Position numbers and translations under genes: made by a program. A stretch of 64,000 nucleotides of DNA from assembly GCF_039555335.1 (NCBI RefSeq), contig NW_027305502.1, positions 1 to 64,000 of the forward strand, in the 5' to 3' direction. Positions 21,359 through 34,100 of this stretch are shown here, piece after piece (the stretch's first letter is position 1; every line of letters starts with the position of its first letter). The notes beneath the pieces were generated by a model. It was not told where the DNA came from, made no database searches, and saw only the letters and a program-made list of their open reading frames with translations. Source of the stretch: Amphiura filiformis (taxonomy: Eukaryota > Echinodermata > Ophiuroidea > Amphilepidida > Amphiuridae).

Positions 21359-21991
21359 TTTTAATTCATACACGAGAAAAAAACATGTGATAATTGCTGT
21401 TTTTATAACAAAATTATCACTAAAAATATTGGAAAATAGAACCAAATATAAATGCATCAACCCGCCCGAAAAATGAATCAAGCCTACGAGACACAAACGC
21501 GCGAAAACACTGCGTGTAGCACGCGGAGTGCAATTAGACACAATCAATGCATGGTTTGGATTTTTCTAACGCTTACATTGTACTCTGATTGGTTCTCGCT
21601 ATCTAAGAGTGTATGAATAATAAATAATTAATTAAACTTAATTAATTTATTTAATTACACTCATTCACTCACCCTCTCACAGAGTATAACTAATTTACTA
21701 TTCATCACTATCCAAAATCACAATACCTACAAATCTGTATAATAAGACCTTCCAAAATAATGGTACCCAACTTCTACCGGATTATTTTTAAAGTGTTGAG
21801 AAAAAACCTTCCAATTTCAATAGAATTTCTGGTAAACTCTCACTCAATGCTTTGGAAACACAAAAATCCCGTTAGGTCTCAGCGAATGTTAACACTTTTC
21901 TTTCATGACTTTCTTTGAAAGTGGATATTTTTTCAAATAAGTAACAAAAACTGGGTGTCTAAGTTAATTGGACAGACAATAGTAGGCAATA

Positions 21992-22292
21992 CGCTGGCGA
22001 AGTTACGTAATTAATCGGATTAATTACCATAGCAATAGGTGAAAACAATTTTGAACATATCGCGCTGCACTACACGCAGATTATACTCATCACCTGTGTA
22101 TGTCTGCAATCATAGATTGAATACAATACCGGTCTATTCAAAGATACTAATCTTACAGGTGCAATTGATCAGCATGATATGCTTCAATGCAGAGGTACCG
22201 CGTGAACGTATCAGTGAAGCGCGGTATGTTCAAAAATTGTATTCACCTATTGCTATGGTATTTAATCCGATTATTACGTAACTTCGCCAGCG
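21992..22292. mobile_element. TA-flanked MITE (CGCTGGCGAAGTTACGTAAT), copy 2
   Basis: TA precedes CGCTGGCGAAGTTACGTAAT, and the right end ATTACGTAACTTCGCCAGCG is followed by TA. The arms extend about 80 bp (CCATAGCAATAGGTGAA, mirrored). Length is 301 bp. Confidence 0.82.
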
Positions 22293-22337
22293 TATACATG
22301 AGTACTAGCACATGCTACAACTTTGAGTACCGGTACC

Positions 22338-22768
22338 CGTAAACTTGCTCGAGAACTCTAGCCAAGAATTTGCTCACCGATAGCTTCACATTCTAGGCTA
22401 GAGTCTAGAGACCGTTGTATTCAAAATGTAGTCAGATTCGCTGAAGCATGACACCGTGTAAAGCAATGGAAGTTCAGAAGTAAACACAGCCGATCACGAC
22501 AGGCGATTGCATCAAAAATGTTGCTAAAATTACACTTCAGCAAAATTTTAGACTATCCAAAATACGCAAATCTTGCTCAAAAGATACAGTTGACTCATCG
22601 AAATAACTTTCATCCAAATTTCAACATTAACAGAATAAATAACCTCCGGTGTAAAAAATTGCACCGCTGTCCGACCGAAAAACCATAGTAAAGTACTCTA
22701 GCATCGAATTCGAATGCGTAACTATCGTGTGCAAATTCGAAGCTAGAGTTCTTGAGTAACCGCAAACT
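22338..22768. repeat. ~430-bp element with GAACTCTAGC inverted ends
   Basis: GAGAACTCTAGCCAAGAATT at the left is mirrored by AATTCGAAGCTAGAGTTCTT at the right, with further inner similarity (CACCGATAG..., mirrored). No target duplication was identified. From 22770 to 23700 no gene or clear repeat was seen. Confidence 0.55.
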
Positions 22769-23700
22769 GGAGAACAAGTCCTCAAACATTCGAAATTTAT
22801 AATATCTAAAGCTTGTTCAGTTTACATGTATAAGTGGACATTATTCGGTTTTTGTTACTCTTGTCTTGCTGGCGAGGTGAGCTGTAGAAGAGTGATTTTA
22901 ATCACATTTGTAATTTGTATTACCGTACATGTATTATTACACCAAATGTAGGAGAGTGATAGCTCTCCTTGTAGCTTCATTTTAGGCAAGTGGTCGCTCT
23001 CGCTCGCCTCAAAAGACAAGGCCTGCTGCTGTGCGCGCCACGCCATCAATAAACTAGTCCCAATTCACGCTCCCGTATTCGGGCGCTAATCTGCTAATAG
23101 TGTCTAGTACTAGTCATACATTACGCGTGCGCCATGCACACTTAGCTTAGTCACGATTATCGCACTTTCAGTTTCCCACGCGTTTGAACGGGAATTGGAT
23201 TGCGTACTTTTTCGATGTCTAGTGAGCAAATTTTTTCAATATTTTGAGAAAATGATGTCAAATTTTCTATTCTGTATTGTTTGGTAATAATGTCTTTTGC
23301 CAATAGTATGTTTAAAGTTGTAATTTTGTGTTTTTTTTTTTATAGTTCGGATATTTTCGTTCCCGATTCAATTCTGAACCCTTCGCAAGGGTGCCGATTT
23401 CGCAGAACTTTGACGATAATTTTGCCTTTTGGACACTAAAATGCTTTCGATCCTCAATTTTGTTTCAACCGAGTCTTAAATTAGCAAGCACAATACGGTT
23501 GGTACCACTTTTATATACATTGATGAAATTTTAAAGATTTTTTTCAAGTTTCTAACCGGCGCCGTCGTTAAGTGTGTATTTCCCATTGACATCCAAAATG
23601 GGAAATACGAGTCTGATGGACATAGGAACGGCGTCCATGAGACTCGGCGAGTCTAACTTAGCTAGGCATTCTGTTTCTGTTTCTGTGTGGATACTGCACA

Positions 23701-24280
23701 CAGTCGGGGCCACTCGCTCAATGGAGCGGTACTCTCGATTGAGCGGTACGCTCGATCAAGCGGTCGAGTGCACTGCTCGATGGAGCGTGCACGCTCGATC
23801 AAGCAATATTATGCATACCCAACTCTGTGTAATCCTGCTGAAGCAGCAGTACACAATAAAACCCCTGTTGTTCATGTTTATATACAGGTATATGATTGGT
23901 ACAAACTTGGTGAATTACCTCAAGCTGTAAAACACCAATTTTCACCATGTCTACATGTGGATATTTCAGAGTGATTTTCACTATTTTGCAGCTCCATGTA
24001 GCGTGAACGCTCAATCGAGCGTGGTGCATTCCAATAGAACTCTATGTGGCGCACGATCGAGGCTCAAAATGACCTTGATGACAACTGTGAAATTTTTTTT
24101 TTTCTCTGGTCAAAATTTAGATATTGAAGCAACACTTGTAAACAGCATTCAAAATTTTGTGTGTAGTTATTTTTGTGTGTGTGGGGGAGCATTCAGTGTA
24201 ATTTGCCGGAAATTGCAGCTACATGCAGCGTACCTTGCTCAATCGAGCGTACCGCTCCATTGAGCGTGTGGTCCCGACTG
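23701..24280. mobile_element. DNA element with recurring CGATNGAGCG motif
   Basis: CAGTCGGGGCCACTCGCTC at the left is mirrored by CGTGTGGTCCCGACTG at the right. Flanks share CACA on both sides. The palindromic motif CTCAATCGAGCG, with variants CGATTGAGCGG and CTCGATGGAGCG, occurs about ten times: dense at the left (23710-23800), then near 24006 and 24050, and again at the right (24236-24270). No transposase is seen. Confidence 0.65.
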
Positions 24281-25109
24281 CACAACGCTCCGTGCGGAAC
24301 AATGCGCCCAACAGCGTGCACGTCATTCTCAATACAAAGGTTTTTTCCGCCTAAGCCGAACAACCTTTACAACTGGACTGATACTGTAATAACATCATGA
24401 CATACATTTTGTATTAAAATTGTAAACAAACATACAAACATGACATGATGCATGACAAATGAAAAAAAAAACATGAAAATTTTGATCATCAGGATCATTC
24501 AATATTGATAATGAATAAAATATGACATTGATATTTGTCACCAGTAGTCACTCACTAGTTTAGACCAACACTAGTTACCAATTTTACGCAATGATGAACG
24601 AACACCTGAAGAGCAAAACCTCAGATGAAAATGCACGCATCAGTCCCGAGTCAACATGTGTTTTGCCCATGTGTTTTCGTAGGTTTTTAATGTTGCCTCA
24701 CCTTGCGGCAAAAGTCAACATCAAAACGCATAAACTTCGATACTTCAACGAACCTTTGAGCTAGGATGAGGCTAAATTTGTAGCTAATATTTTATTAGAT
24801 TTTACCATAAATTGTGTTTTATTTACCAAAATACATTTTGGAGAATCAAAAATAATATTTTATAATTAAAATATATTTTTATATAGTATTAGTATCAGAG
24901 TCTAAATAAATGTTATATTTTTAATTGTAAATAAAAGTAGTTTTACAGAAGAAGGCTAAGTTTTGACCTCGAAATACACTATTTGACCTCTTTACGCAAT
25001 GTGCGAAGAAATTGCTGCTGTTCATGCATTACGTGAGATTGTTTAGTACACATTTGTAGTCAAAACAGTAACTTAACAAGCACAATTTGAGAACAACAAT
25101 CAAGCAGAT

Positions 25110-25188
25110 ATGATGGATCAACAAAATTATGGGGCTTCGGGGTTATTTGGTTCGTATGGAGGCAGTGATCCGAGTTTAAACATACCCG
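25110..25188 (+). CDS. TIMM23: TIMM23 exon 1
   Basis: Encodes MDQQNYGASGLFGSYGGSDP and SLNIP, a Gly-rich N-terminus as in other TIM23 proteins. The donor is CCCG|GTAAGT. The open frame continues past the donor, but that part does not resemble TIM23. Starting at the second ATG (25113) would shorten the protein by one residue. Confidence 0.82.
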
Positions 25189-28100
25189 GTAAGTATGCCG
25201 ATATGTATGTGCGACTACAATACATCATGATGATGACTAAAAATAGTAAGCTTACAAAAAAAATACAAAATTTGGTGAGGGAGGCCCTTATAGATTTGTT
25301 TATGTACTATTAATTTCTGTGTAAAATTGCAGTTGCAAATACTTTGACTGACGGTAACTGACCTTTGTCAATTTACACATAAAAATGAGGAGGAATGATA
25401 AAATAATCTAATATTTTTGTTATTCCATGTGCAATGACATCATTGTAGCTTCAACAAGTTGGACCAAAAAAAAGTCAACTGAATAACCAATGTGTTCATA
25501 CATACGCGATATATAACAGCATGCATGATTGGTCGATAGGCGAGCATAAACAACATGAACAACGTTTATGCCCAGCTTTCCGGTCGTAAACAAGCCGCGC
25601 TAGAACCGATGATATCTGCACTGCACTCTCAACCCTCTGCTCTGTTCAAGAGGACAAGATGGGCGCAATACAACTGTACATAGGTTGTCTACCCATAAAA
25701 TCCTGTAGAATGTAGATGGACGCATGCGCACGTAAAGCTCGCGAGCTATTTACGCAAAGCGCGAGTGATGTACAGGATGTTCGATGTTCGCGTGTGTTAA
25801 AACACGATGGACCGATTAAGAAAACTTTTTCTCACAAAGCAATCTGGAAAAACTTAAAAAGTAGTGTTGGCCGATACCGATCTGTGAATCGGAGATCGGT
25901 GCCGATATGGACTGCATCGGCCTTGAATCTGAATCGGCAGATGAGCTATCAGCTGCCGATCTAGCTTACCGATCTCTGAACTTGACAGTAATAAAAGTAC
26001 ACAACAATTCTTTAAGCTTACCATTACTTTCTTATGTAACATTACTACTATTTAATGCCAATATATTTCCAAAAAGCGTTGTTACCACCGCAAGAATCAT
26101 GTCGCGTTTCATACTGTAATGTCTGTATTTTATGTATGTATCCACCCTTTGATAGACCGAATAACCACAAAATATTATCCACTCAGTGACAACACTCCCG
26201 ACTGTACAGTGCGTCCCTGGGAAAAATTTGTAAACACTTTAACACTCGACACGTGAAGTCCCTGCGCCCTTCAATGTCGGGTTTCCCAAGGTGAATTTGA
26301 GGGCATGTTATTTTTAGAAATGCACACATTCTCGCTATTCCTCCTCATACGGACGATTTCATCTCTTAATCTCCGAACACGTGAATTCTTTCTGTAAACA
26401 ACTCTGCACAACCAATCAGGATGGGAGTTCCGCGGTATTCCCCAATACGTCATATGCATAAATTATTATAATATCGATGGAGCTGATTTAGCTGCAGGGT
26501 CATCAAATCAATTCGCGCTGTGATTCGCCTAACTTGGTACACACGCAAATCAAAGTTGATTCGCGGAGAAGAAAGAAGAATAAAACAATCAAGAGAAATG
26601 CAAGAAACATAAAAGAAGAAAGGAAAAAAAAAAACATAAAAGAAAGAAAAGAAAAAGAAAGAAACCAAGAGAAAGGAAATACCGTAATTAGTACTGAATT
26701 GCCCAATATAATGAATATACCTACCCCCTCCAGTAACATACGGGGAATTCCATTAGCTCTGCTCAGTTATGACTTTAAAGTCATAACTGAGCATGAGCGA
26801 TCATTTATTTATAGACGGTCGCCACATTGTCAATATTAAAACTAGTGGCATAGAACTACTGAAACCGCATGCGATGGTACATCATTTAATGGATTAATGA
26901 TTAAACTTCCGACAATCGGAGGCACTGAGTGAGTAACGCTGGGACTTGGGGTGTAAAATGGTATTTTATTTGGGTTGATATTGACATGAAAAACCTCTAA
27001 AAACGGTCATCATATTACATACATTTTGTAGTTACATCCAGGTTTGGGGAATTAAACTTTGACCGTTAACATTACTGGAGCCCGACTTGAATGAACTTGT
27101 ACTGGTTGTAAAATAACATTTAAGGAATCTGAATCGGGATCGGATCGGCCCGATCTGCTAATTTTCAGATCGGAGATCGGCAGATCCGATCTTGGGTTGG
27201 ATCGGCCAACACTATTAAAAAGGATAAGGAACTGGTAGTTTTAGTTGTAAAATGATAATTAGTTGTAATTGTGGAGCAAAATAACAGCATGCAGATTGCA
27301 GAATGTTGTATATGATATGTTTGAACGGGGTTCATATATTTTCTTATATATGACTTAACGATTGTTTATGGCCCAAGGGCATAAACAACATTTAGTCATA
27401 AAAATATATTCAACCCCGTGCATACGATTGTTTATGCCCAGGGCATAAACAATGTTGTTTAGTCATGAAAATATATGAATGAACCCTGTGTACGCAACAT
27501 TCTGCTTTCTGTTATTTTCCTCCACACCTAAAAATACCATCATTTTCGACTAAAAACTACCAGTTCCTTATCATTTTTAAAAAGTTTTTCCATTGTTAAT
27601 TAAGGCCAGGGTCTTAGGCAGAATTTGAAGGTTTGGGTGTGTAAATGCAAAAACCTGTGTGTGTAAATTTAAGATTTGTGTACAAAGTATAGGCCGTGTG
27701 GGCAAAAACTGGGTGTGTATTTACAAATTTAGGTGTGTAAAACTAAACACTCCTTACACGGCTGGCTGCCTACATGTAAGCCCTTGGTGATGACGGGGAC
27801 GATATACATGTTATTTATTTTACTTGGCCTATAAATTGTATTTTGTATCCATACTATACACTCAGCAAGCTCTTAATATATTCCCACAGTACAACTTCAG
27901 TCGATGTCCAAATTGATGTCGACATCAGGGAAATTTTGTTGCATGTTTTGTCAGCAGTTCTGCGTGTTGAAGAATTTCAATGGAATAACTTAGGCACCGG
28001 AGTTTTGCGCGGTTCGCGCAAAAGCGCACATTTTCGCGCATTTGGGTGTCCAAAGCGCATTTTGGGTTCCATCGAGAATGTTCACGATTTTGACCCATCG

Positions 28101-31100
28101 ATAAGCTTAAAGTTAAAACTTACGATTTTATGCCCCAAATCAGCAGCATTTACAAGAAAATTCACGCAATATTGGTTCTAACTTCACTTATGTACATCAA
28201 AATACAAATAACGATCATTAAACCAAGCATAATGTGGGGAAATTTGCCCTTGCTTTCGACATTTCGATCGACGATTTGTGATGGTCGCCATCTTTATTTT
28301 TTTTTTTCCAGAAACTGGAAATGAACCGAAGTCGTTAGTAACTGATTGACAGGCCATGGTTTTACCGATGTTTTTCGTGTTTTGCATTGATAACTGGGGA
28401 TCACGCATTTTAGCGCATTTTGACCTATTTTTTGGCGCATTTTCGCGCATTTTGAAAAGTGGCCAGCGCATTTTGCCGTTTTAAATCGCGCGAAACTCCG
28501 GTGCCTAGAATAACTGAACATTTTACGGGCAAAGTTTGCATACCGTCTTTTTCAAGCCTTGCTTTTCAGAGGGTAACTAATGGTACATATATTGTACTGG
28601 TAACAAAAGTTATGTATAGGGGCAAGGAATCCAATTACTTCACTGAAATTTCAGTGATTCAAGACAATTGGTTCGTTATAGAAATGAGGTACATTCCAGC
28701 GGTACCTCTTTTCTTATCATAAATAATGTACTGCTTGTCTTGAGTCACAGAAATTCCAGTGTAATAACTAATTAACTATGGTACAGTTTACATTGTACTG
28801 GTAACAAAAGTTATGTATAGAGTGTGATCGGAATCCGTCCCTCACGTGAGGGACGGACATCAATAGATTAATTGCTGTGTTTAATTAACCCTTGTTAAAA
28901 TTTATTCCTTTAAGTTAGGTTAATATATAACCCTTCAACCAATAGTTATTTCATGCATGAAAATGTTGCCACATGTGCATCAATTATTTCGCTATACAAA
29001 ATTTTCACGTGTGAGGGACGGAAATCAATAGAATAAGCAATCACCACCATTAGTTACATCTTCAAGTTTTCTATTGAAACTTATACACATGTTTAATCAA
29101 TATATACTTTTCATGAAAGAGTAATGTTCCATCCCTCCAAAAATTAAGAAATTTGACTCAGTTTGTTTTCAAGGCGCCTATGAAGCGGGTCCAAAGTTTA
29201 TGTGAGGGACGGACATTTTCTATGTGAGGGACGGACAAAATGTTACAAAATTTCAAATTTGGCAAGATTTCTCCAAATCCACCCCTAATGCTATCCTTGA
29301 CATCTAAATGAAATGCAGTTGTCAAAATAATTCAAGTTCAGTGGAAATATCATATGATTATACCCGCTAAATACTTGTGTGAGGGACGGACAGCTTGTCT
29401 GTGAGGGACGGACATATAATGGCCTAAATAGCTTATTCAGTGTGTATTTCACTTTTAATTTCAAATTACACAGAAGTTTTACTTCATGCTGTTCGTTTTC
29501 AATATCCAATTGTAGTTTTACTGATAAAGAAGCAGTAATTAACAATAATATTAATTTTAATAAGTTGGTGTGAGGGACGGACAGACCCTCTTTTTAGCAA
29601 CAGGATCTTCAATTCCAAATGTTTGGGAGCATGACCTTCTGGGATTGGCATGAATTTGTTTTAGACAGACTCTCTGACTGGGTAGAAGAATTTGGTTTAA
29701 TATTTAGTGGCCAAATATTTTCACTCAACATACATTGGTACCTGTCCATCCAAAATAAGTTGGTGTGAGGGACGGACATGTCAGTCCCTTAATTAGTTAA
29801 GGACTAATAACTCTTAGATTTAAAGATTGGTAATTTTAGTTTCTTTATCTCTAGTAAGGTGAGCACTAATATTGATAGATGGGGTGTATGCTATTTTAAT
29901 TCCTTAGAATATCTCTCAGAGAAACAACTTTTTTGGATTTTTATCCGTGAGGGACGGACAAAATTTCTAGCATTCACCTTCCATGACCTCCAACTCTCTT
30001 CTGAAAGACATCTAATTAAAAATCTCATTGATATTTCATGTGGCAGGGGTTGCACTATTGATATGTAAACAAAAATATTTTCACTCAACATACATTGGTA
30101 CCTGTACATCCAAAATAAGTTAGTGTGAGGGACGGACATGTCCGTCCCTCACATTAATTAAGGACTTATAACTCTTAGATTTAAAGATTGGGAATTTTAG
30201 TTTCTTTATCTCTAGTAAGGTGAGCACTAATATTGATAGATAGGGTATATGCTAATTTAATTCCTTGAAATGTTTCTCAAAGAAAAAACTTTTTTGGATT
30301 TTTATCTGTGAGGGACGGACAAAATTTCTAGAGTTCACCTTCCATGACCCCTCCTATCTTCTGGAAGACATCCAATTAAAAATCTCATTGATATTTCCTG
30401 TAGCAAGGGTTGTACTAATAATCTGTAAACAAAAATTGACAATAGCATATAATCTCTTCCTAAGAGAAGTATTTTCATAAAAATGCAACATAGTGTCCGT
30501 CCCTCACGCTACAAATAATGCACGCAACTTTAGCGGCACGGAAAACACAAAATATGCGACAAATTTTTCTTTTTTCTTTTAGATTATTAAAATATAATCC
30601 TTTCCACCAAATTAAAACCATTTTTTATGGAAATTTGAATAAATCCTATTTTTTCACCAAATGTTACCCAATTTCCGATCACACTCTATAGGGGCAAGGA
30701 ATCCAATTTCTTCACTGGCATTTCAGTGATTCAAGACAAGTGGTTCATTATAAAAATAGGTACATTCCAGCGGTACCTGTTTTCTTATCATAAATAACGC
30801 ACTGCTTGTCTTGAGTCACTGCAGTAACTGGATTCCTTGCCTCTATAATATTCATAACTTTTGTTCCCAATGTGTTATTATTTTTTGAGAGAAATGCTAA
30901 AATAGTAAAATTTATCAAGGGGTGTACATGTATGTAGTACCACCTTAAGTGTTATTTCTGCCACTTTTTTGTTGGTGCTATGATGGTGCTATCACCTGTT
31001 GTGATTGTGATGATCAAGATCAGCTGCGTGTTTAAAAATGAATTTCCATTGCTTTACATGGCGTCACAAAGAATTCACTGATTTCAACAAGATAATTTTG

Positions 31101-34100
31101 ACATTTAACACTGTATGTACTCTTGCTTTATTTTCAGTTACAAAAGGAGGTGGTGGTTCCATTTCGCCATTTCTAAATGTGGATCCCAATTATTTGAATC
31201 TCGTAAGTATTTCACTCTGTGCGCACAGCGCAATAATGCAACCCGGCGCAACTTCACAAGCCCATGGCGGCCATCTAGGATGGACTGCTCATGAGCATTT
31301 ATCATTTGAAATGTAATTGTAGTACATGTTTTCCTGTAACCCACATAGCCCAGATGGCCGCCATCGTCCAACGGGCAACTTATATTATTGTATTGTAACT
31401 TTTGTGCTACTCGCAATACCAGTACCCGCTATTAAAATCATGCCTTCATTACCATATGCCTAGGGGTATTTTGCCATAAAATATGCATTTATTATTATTA
31501 TTACAAAATATTTATAGGGTGCTCTACGGAGCACACAGCGCCTTACAAAATCATCAAAAACACAGAACGGCAATACACAATGAATAATACAGGAAAAAGA
31601 AATGCAGAAAAATTAACCCTGGAACAGGCATTTTTTGAATACAGACACAGATGCTGATTTCCTGATGTCAACGGGAAGACTATTCCAAAGCCGAGGTGCA
31701 GCAACTACAAAGGAATTGTCTCCAACTCATTTTTTAGTTCGAGGAACAGCGAGTCTTGTTGTATCAGTAAAAGAACAAAATCTGTGCCTTGCTCTTCCCC
31801 CAGAATAATGGAACAATTTCTTTCTCTTTAATTTACAACATACATTCATTCCACCGTAATCATTGTACATGCATAAACTTGTGTCTTTTGTTTGATATTG
31901 ATAGGGTGGTCCTCAGTTCATTGTCCCCACTGGACAGGCCAGGACAAGAGGAAGGTTTGAATTGGCTTTTTCACAGATTGGAGGCTCAGTCATGGCAGGT
32001 AAGAAGGAAGGTTGTATATTGCAGGGTCAGAATTTTGGTGAGAATCCAAGAATCGCTTCTCGCAAAGATTCTCATGAACAGATTTGCAAGAATCAAGATT
32101 GATTCTTGCACTGCGAAACAAATTTCTGACCCTGATTGACAAAATTCCAAGTTATCCTAAGCTCATATTTTTCTCATAATCCCAGCCTAGAATATATTCC
32201 GTTTGGATGTTGTGAACGATAAAGTGATAACCTCATCCCAAATTGTGGTATACCACGCATGCCATTCTATGGGCTGTTGTGAAACACGTTTTTACTTCTA
32301 ATGTCAAAACGGCTAGTGCAAAAAATAGACTTGCAATTGGATTATTTTGGTACATATGCCTCAATACAATGTGAGGTTATTTAGGTACAAAACATAATAC
32401 AAAAAAATCTGACCACCTACCTTTAAAAAGTAGCAATTTTCAACAAATATGTAACATCATAACCATGGCACCTATCAGAAAAAAAACTTTGGTGCATTGT
32501 TGAGGCAATGACCCACATAAAAATGTATACTTTGACAGGAGCAGAGCATTAATCCCCTGGACACTACTGGTCATCTAACAGCATTTCTGATTGGTTGATA
32601 ATTTGAAATGCTCATTTCAATTGCCAATTATGACTAGGCTTTAAACTAGTTATAATCAAACTTGCATTTGCAGATGATCTTATTCATACCCTCCTTGATT
32701 GGTTCAAAATTGGACACAATATTCATTTTGGCCAATCAGCAGGTAGTTCTCATGGAGTTAATTTTGTATTTACAGGTGCATTATATGGAGCATTAAATGG
32801 AGCAAGAGTGTCCGTGAGAGAAAACCTACAAGTAGAAAGTAAACATCTAGCCGGCAAAGTGAAATTTTCACAGTAAGTTTTGTTGAAATAAGCAAATTCC
32901 ATGTCCTTTGTAAATCTTAATAATTATTGTTATGAATTTGGCAGACAGCTGAATGCATATTCGGCTGTCCAAGGCAGGAGTAGCAAGCGTCTTGTAAAAT
33001 TGGACCATCCTTTTGTAATAGTGTCAAAGTTCAAAAGTTCAAAGTTCAAATTTATTCATCAGTCAATATCATACATAGCATATATAATAATAACATTGAA
33101 TGCAATAAACAAAGTTTAATAAAGATAATAACAATTAATAATAAAAGTAAATTGTAATAACATTAACAAAGTCATATATTGATAATAATTTGTAATAGTT
33201 AATACAACTTGAATACATAATCTATGTAATATATAATACCGTAAAACCTCGTCTACAAGCATATATAGGGTTTTTGATGAAAGCTTAACTTTAATGAACC
33301 AGGCGTAGCCGTATATATACCAATACAATAGATTGGTCTTACAATAATACTTGTTTTTATATGCTTGGATCTGTAATTTATTTGCTCAAACTCCATAATG
33401 GCACCTGGAATAATTTAGCTTTCAACAGAAGCACTTTATATGCTTGTAGACAAGGTTTTACGGTATTACCGTTCATGATGTTATTATACAAGATATAATA
33501 ATATAATATTATGTCAATAGTGCATTGTACTGTTATGTAATCAAAATCATTTCAATCTTTGTACTTTGCAGAGCACTTACACAAGTCACTAAACAAGGAG
33601 CAACATCAGCAAATGCAGTAGGAGTTGTAGGTAAGCAAAACGAATGTGCTATTCCAATTGAAAGTCATACACCACCTATGGAAGACATGACCTTAATCTC
33701 CCACACAGGGAGTGTGAATTTCACAGGGGATTATCTGAATGGGTGACTCTGTTTGAGATGTACACCCCCTGTGTGGGAGATTAGGGTCATGCCTTCCATA
33801 GGGGGTGTATGGATTTCAAAAGGAATAGCCCAATATCCTCAACAAATTGGTTGTGTGTAGGAAAATGGGCTGTTTTGCATCGGAATTTTGCATGCATTCT
33901 ACACGCCTTTATGGAGGTTGAGGTTAAAAAGTGAGGTTTGAAGCTTTGAGAATGCCTTCACTTTCAGCAGTTAAGGGGGTACTAGTACACCCCTGTGGTA
34001 AATTTGTGACTATTTTTGTATTTTTCTCAAAAACTAATAACACAGTGGTAACAAAAGTTATGTATATTATTGGGGCAAGGAATCCAATTATTACACTGCA

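Noticed and set aside
23574-24400. Overlapping open frames in the 23.6-24.4-kb region
   Set aside because: They arise from the GC-richer CGATNGAGCG motif array of a DNA element and change frame without any protein similarity I recognise.
25189-25313. Continuation of TIMM23 exon 1 as a longer single-exon protein
   Set aside because: A strong GTAAGT donor lies at 25189. The following residues do not match TIM23, whereas exon 2 restores the conserved NVDP region in phase.
28820-30686. CRISPR-like reading of regularly spaced short repeats
   Set aside because: The motif is only 14 bp, spacing is ~180 bp, orientation varies, the host is a eukaryote and the block has transposon ends. It does not fit a CRISPR array.
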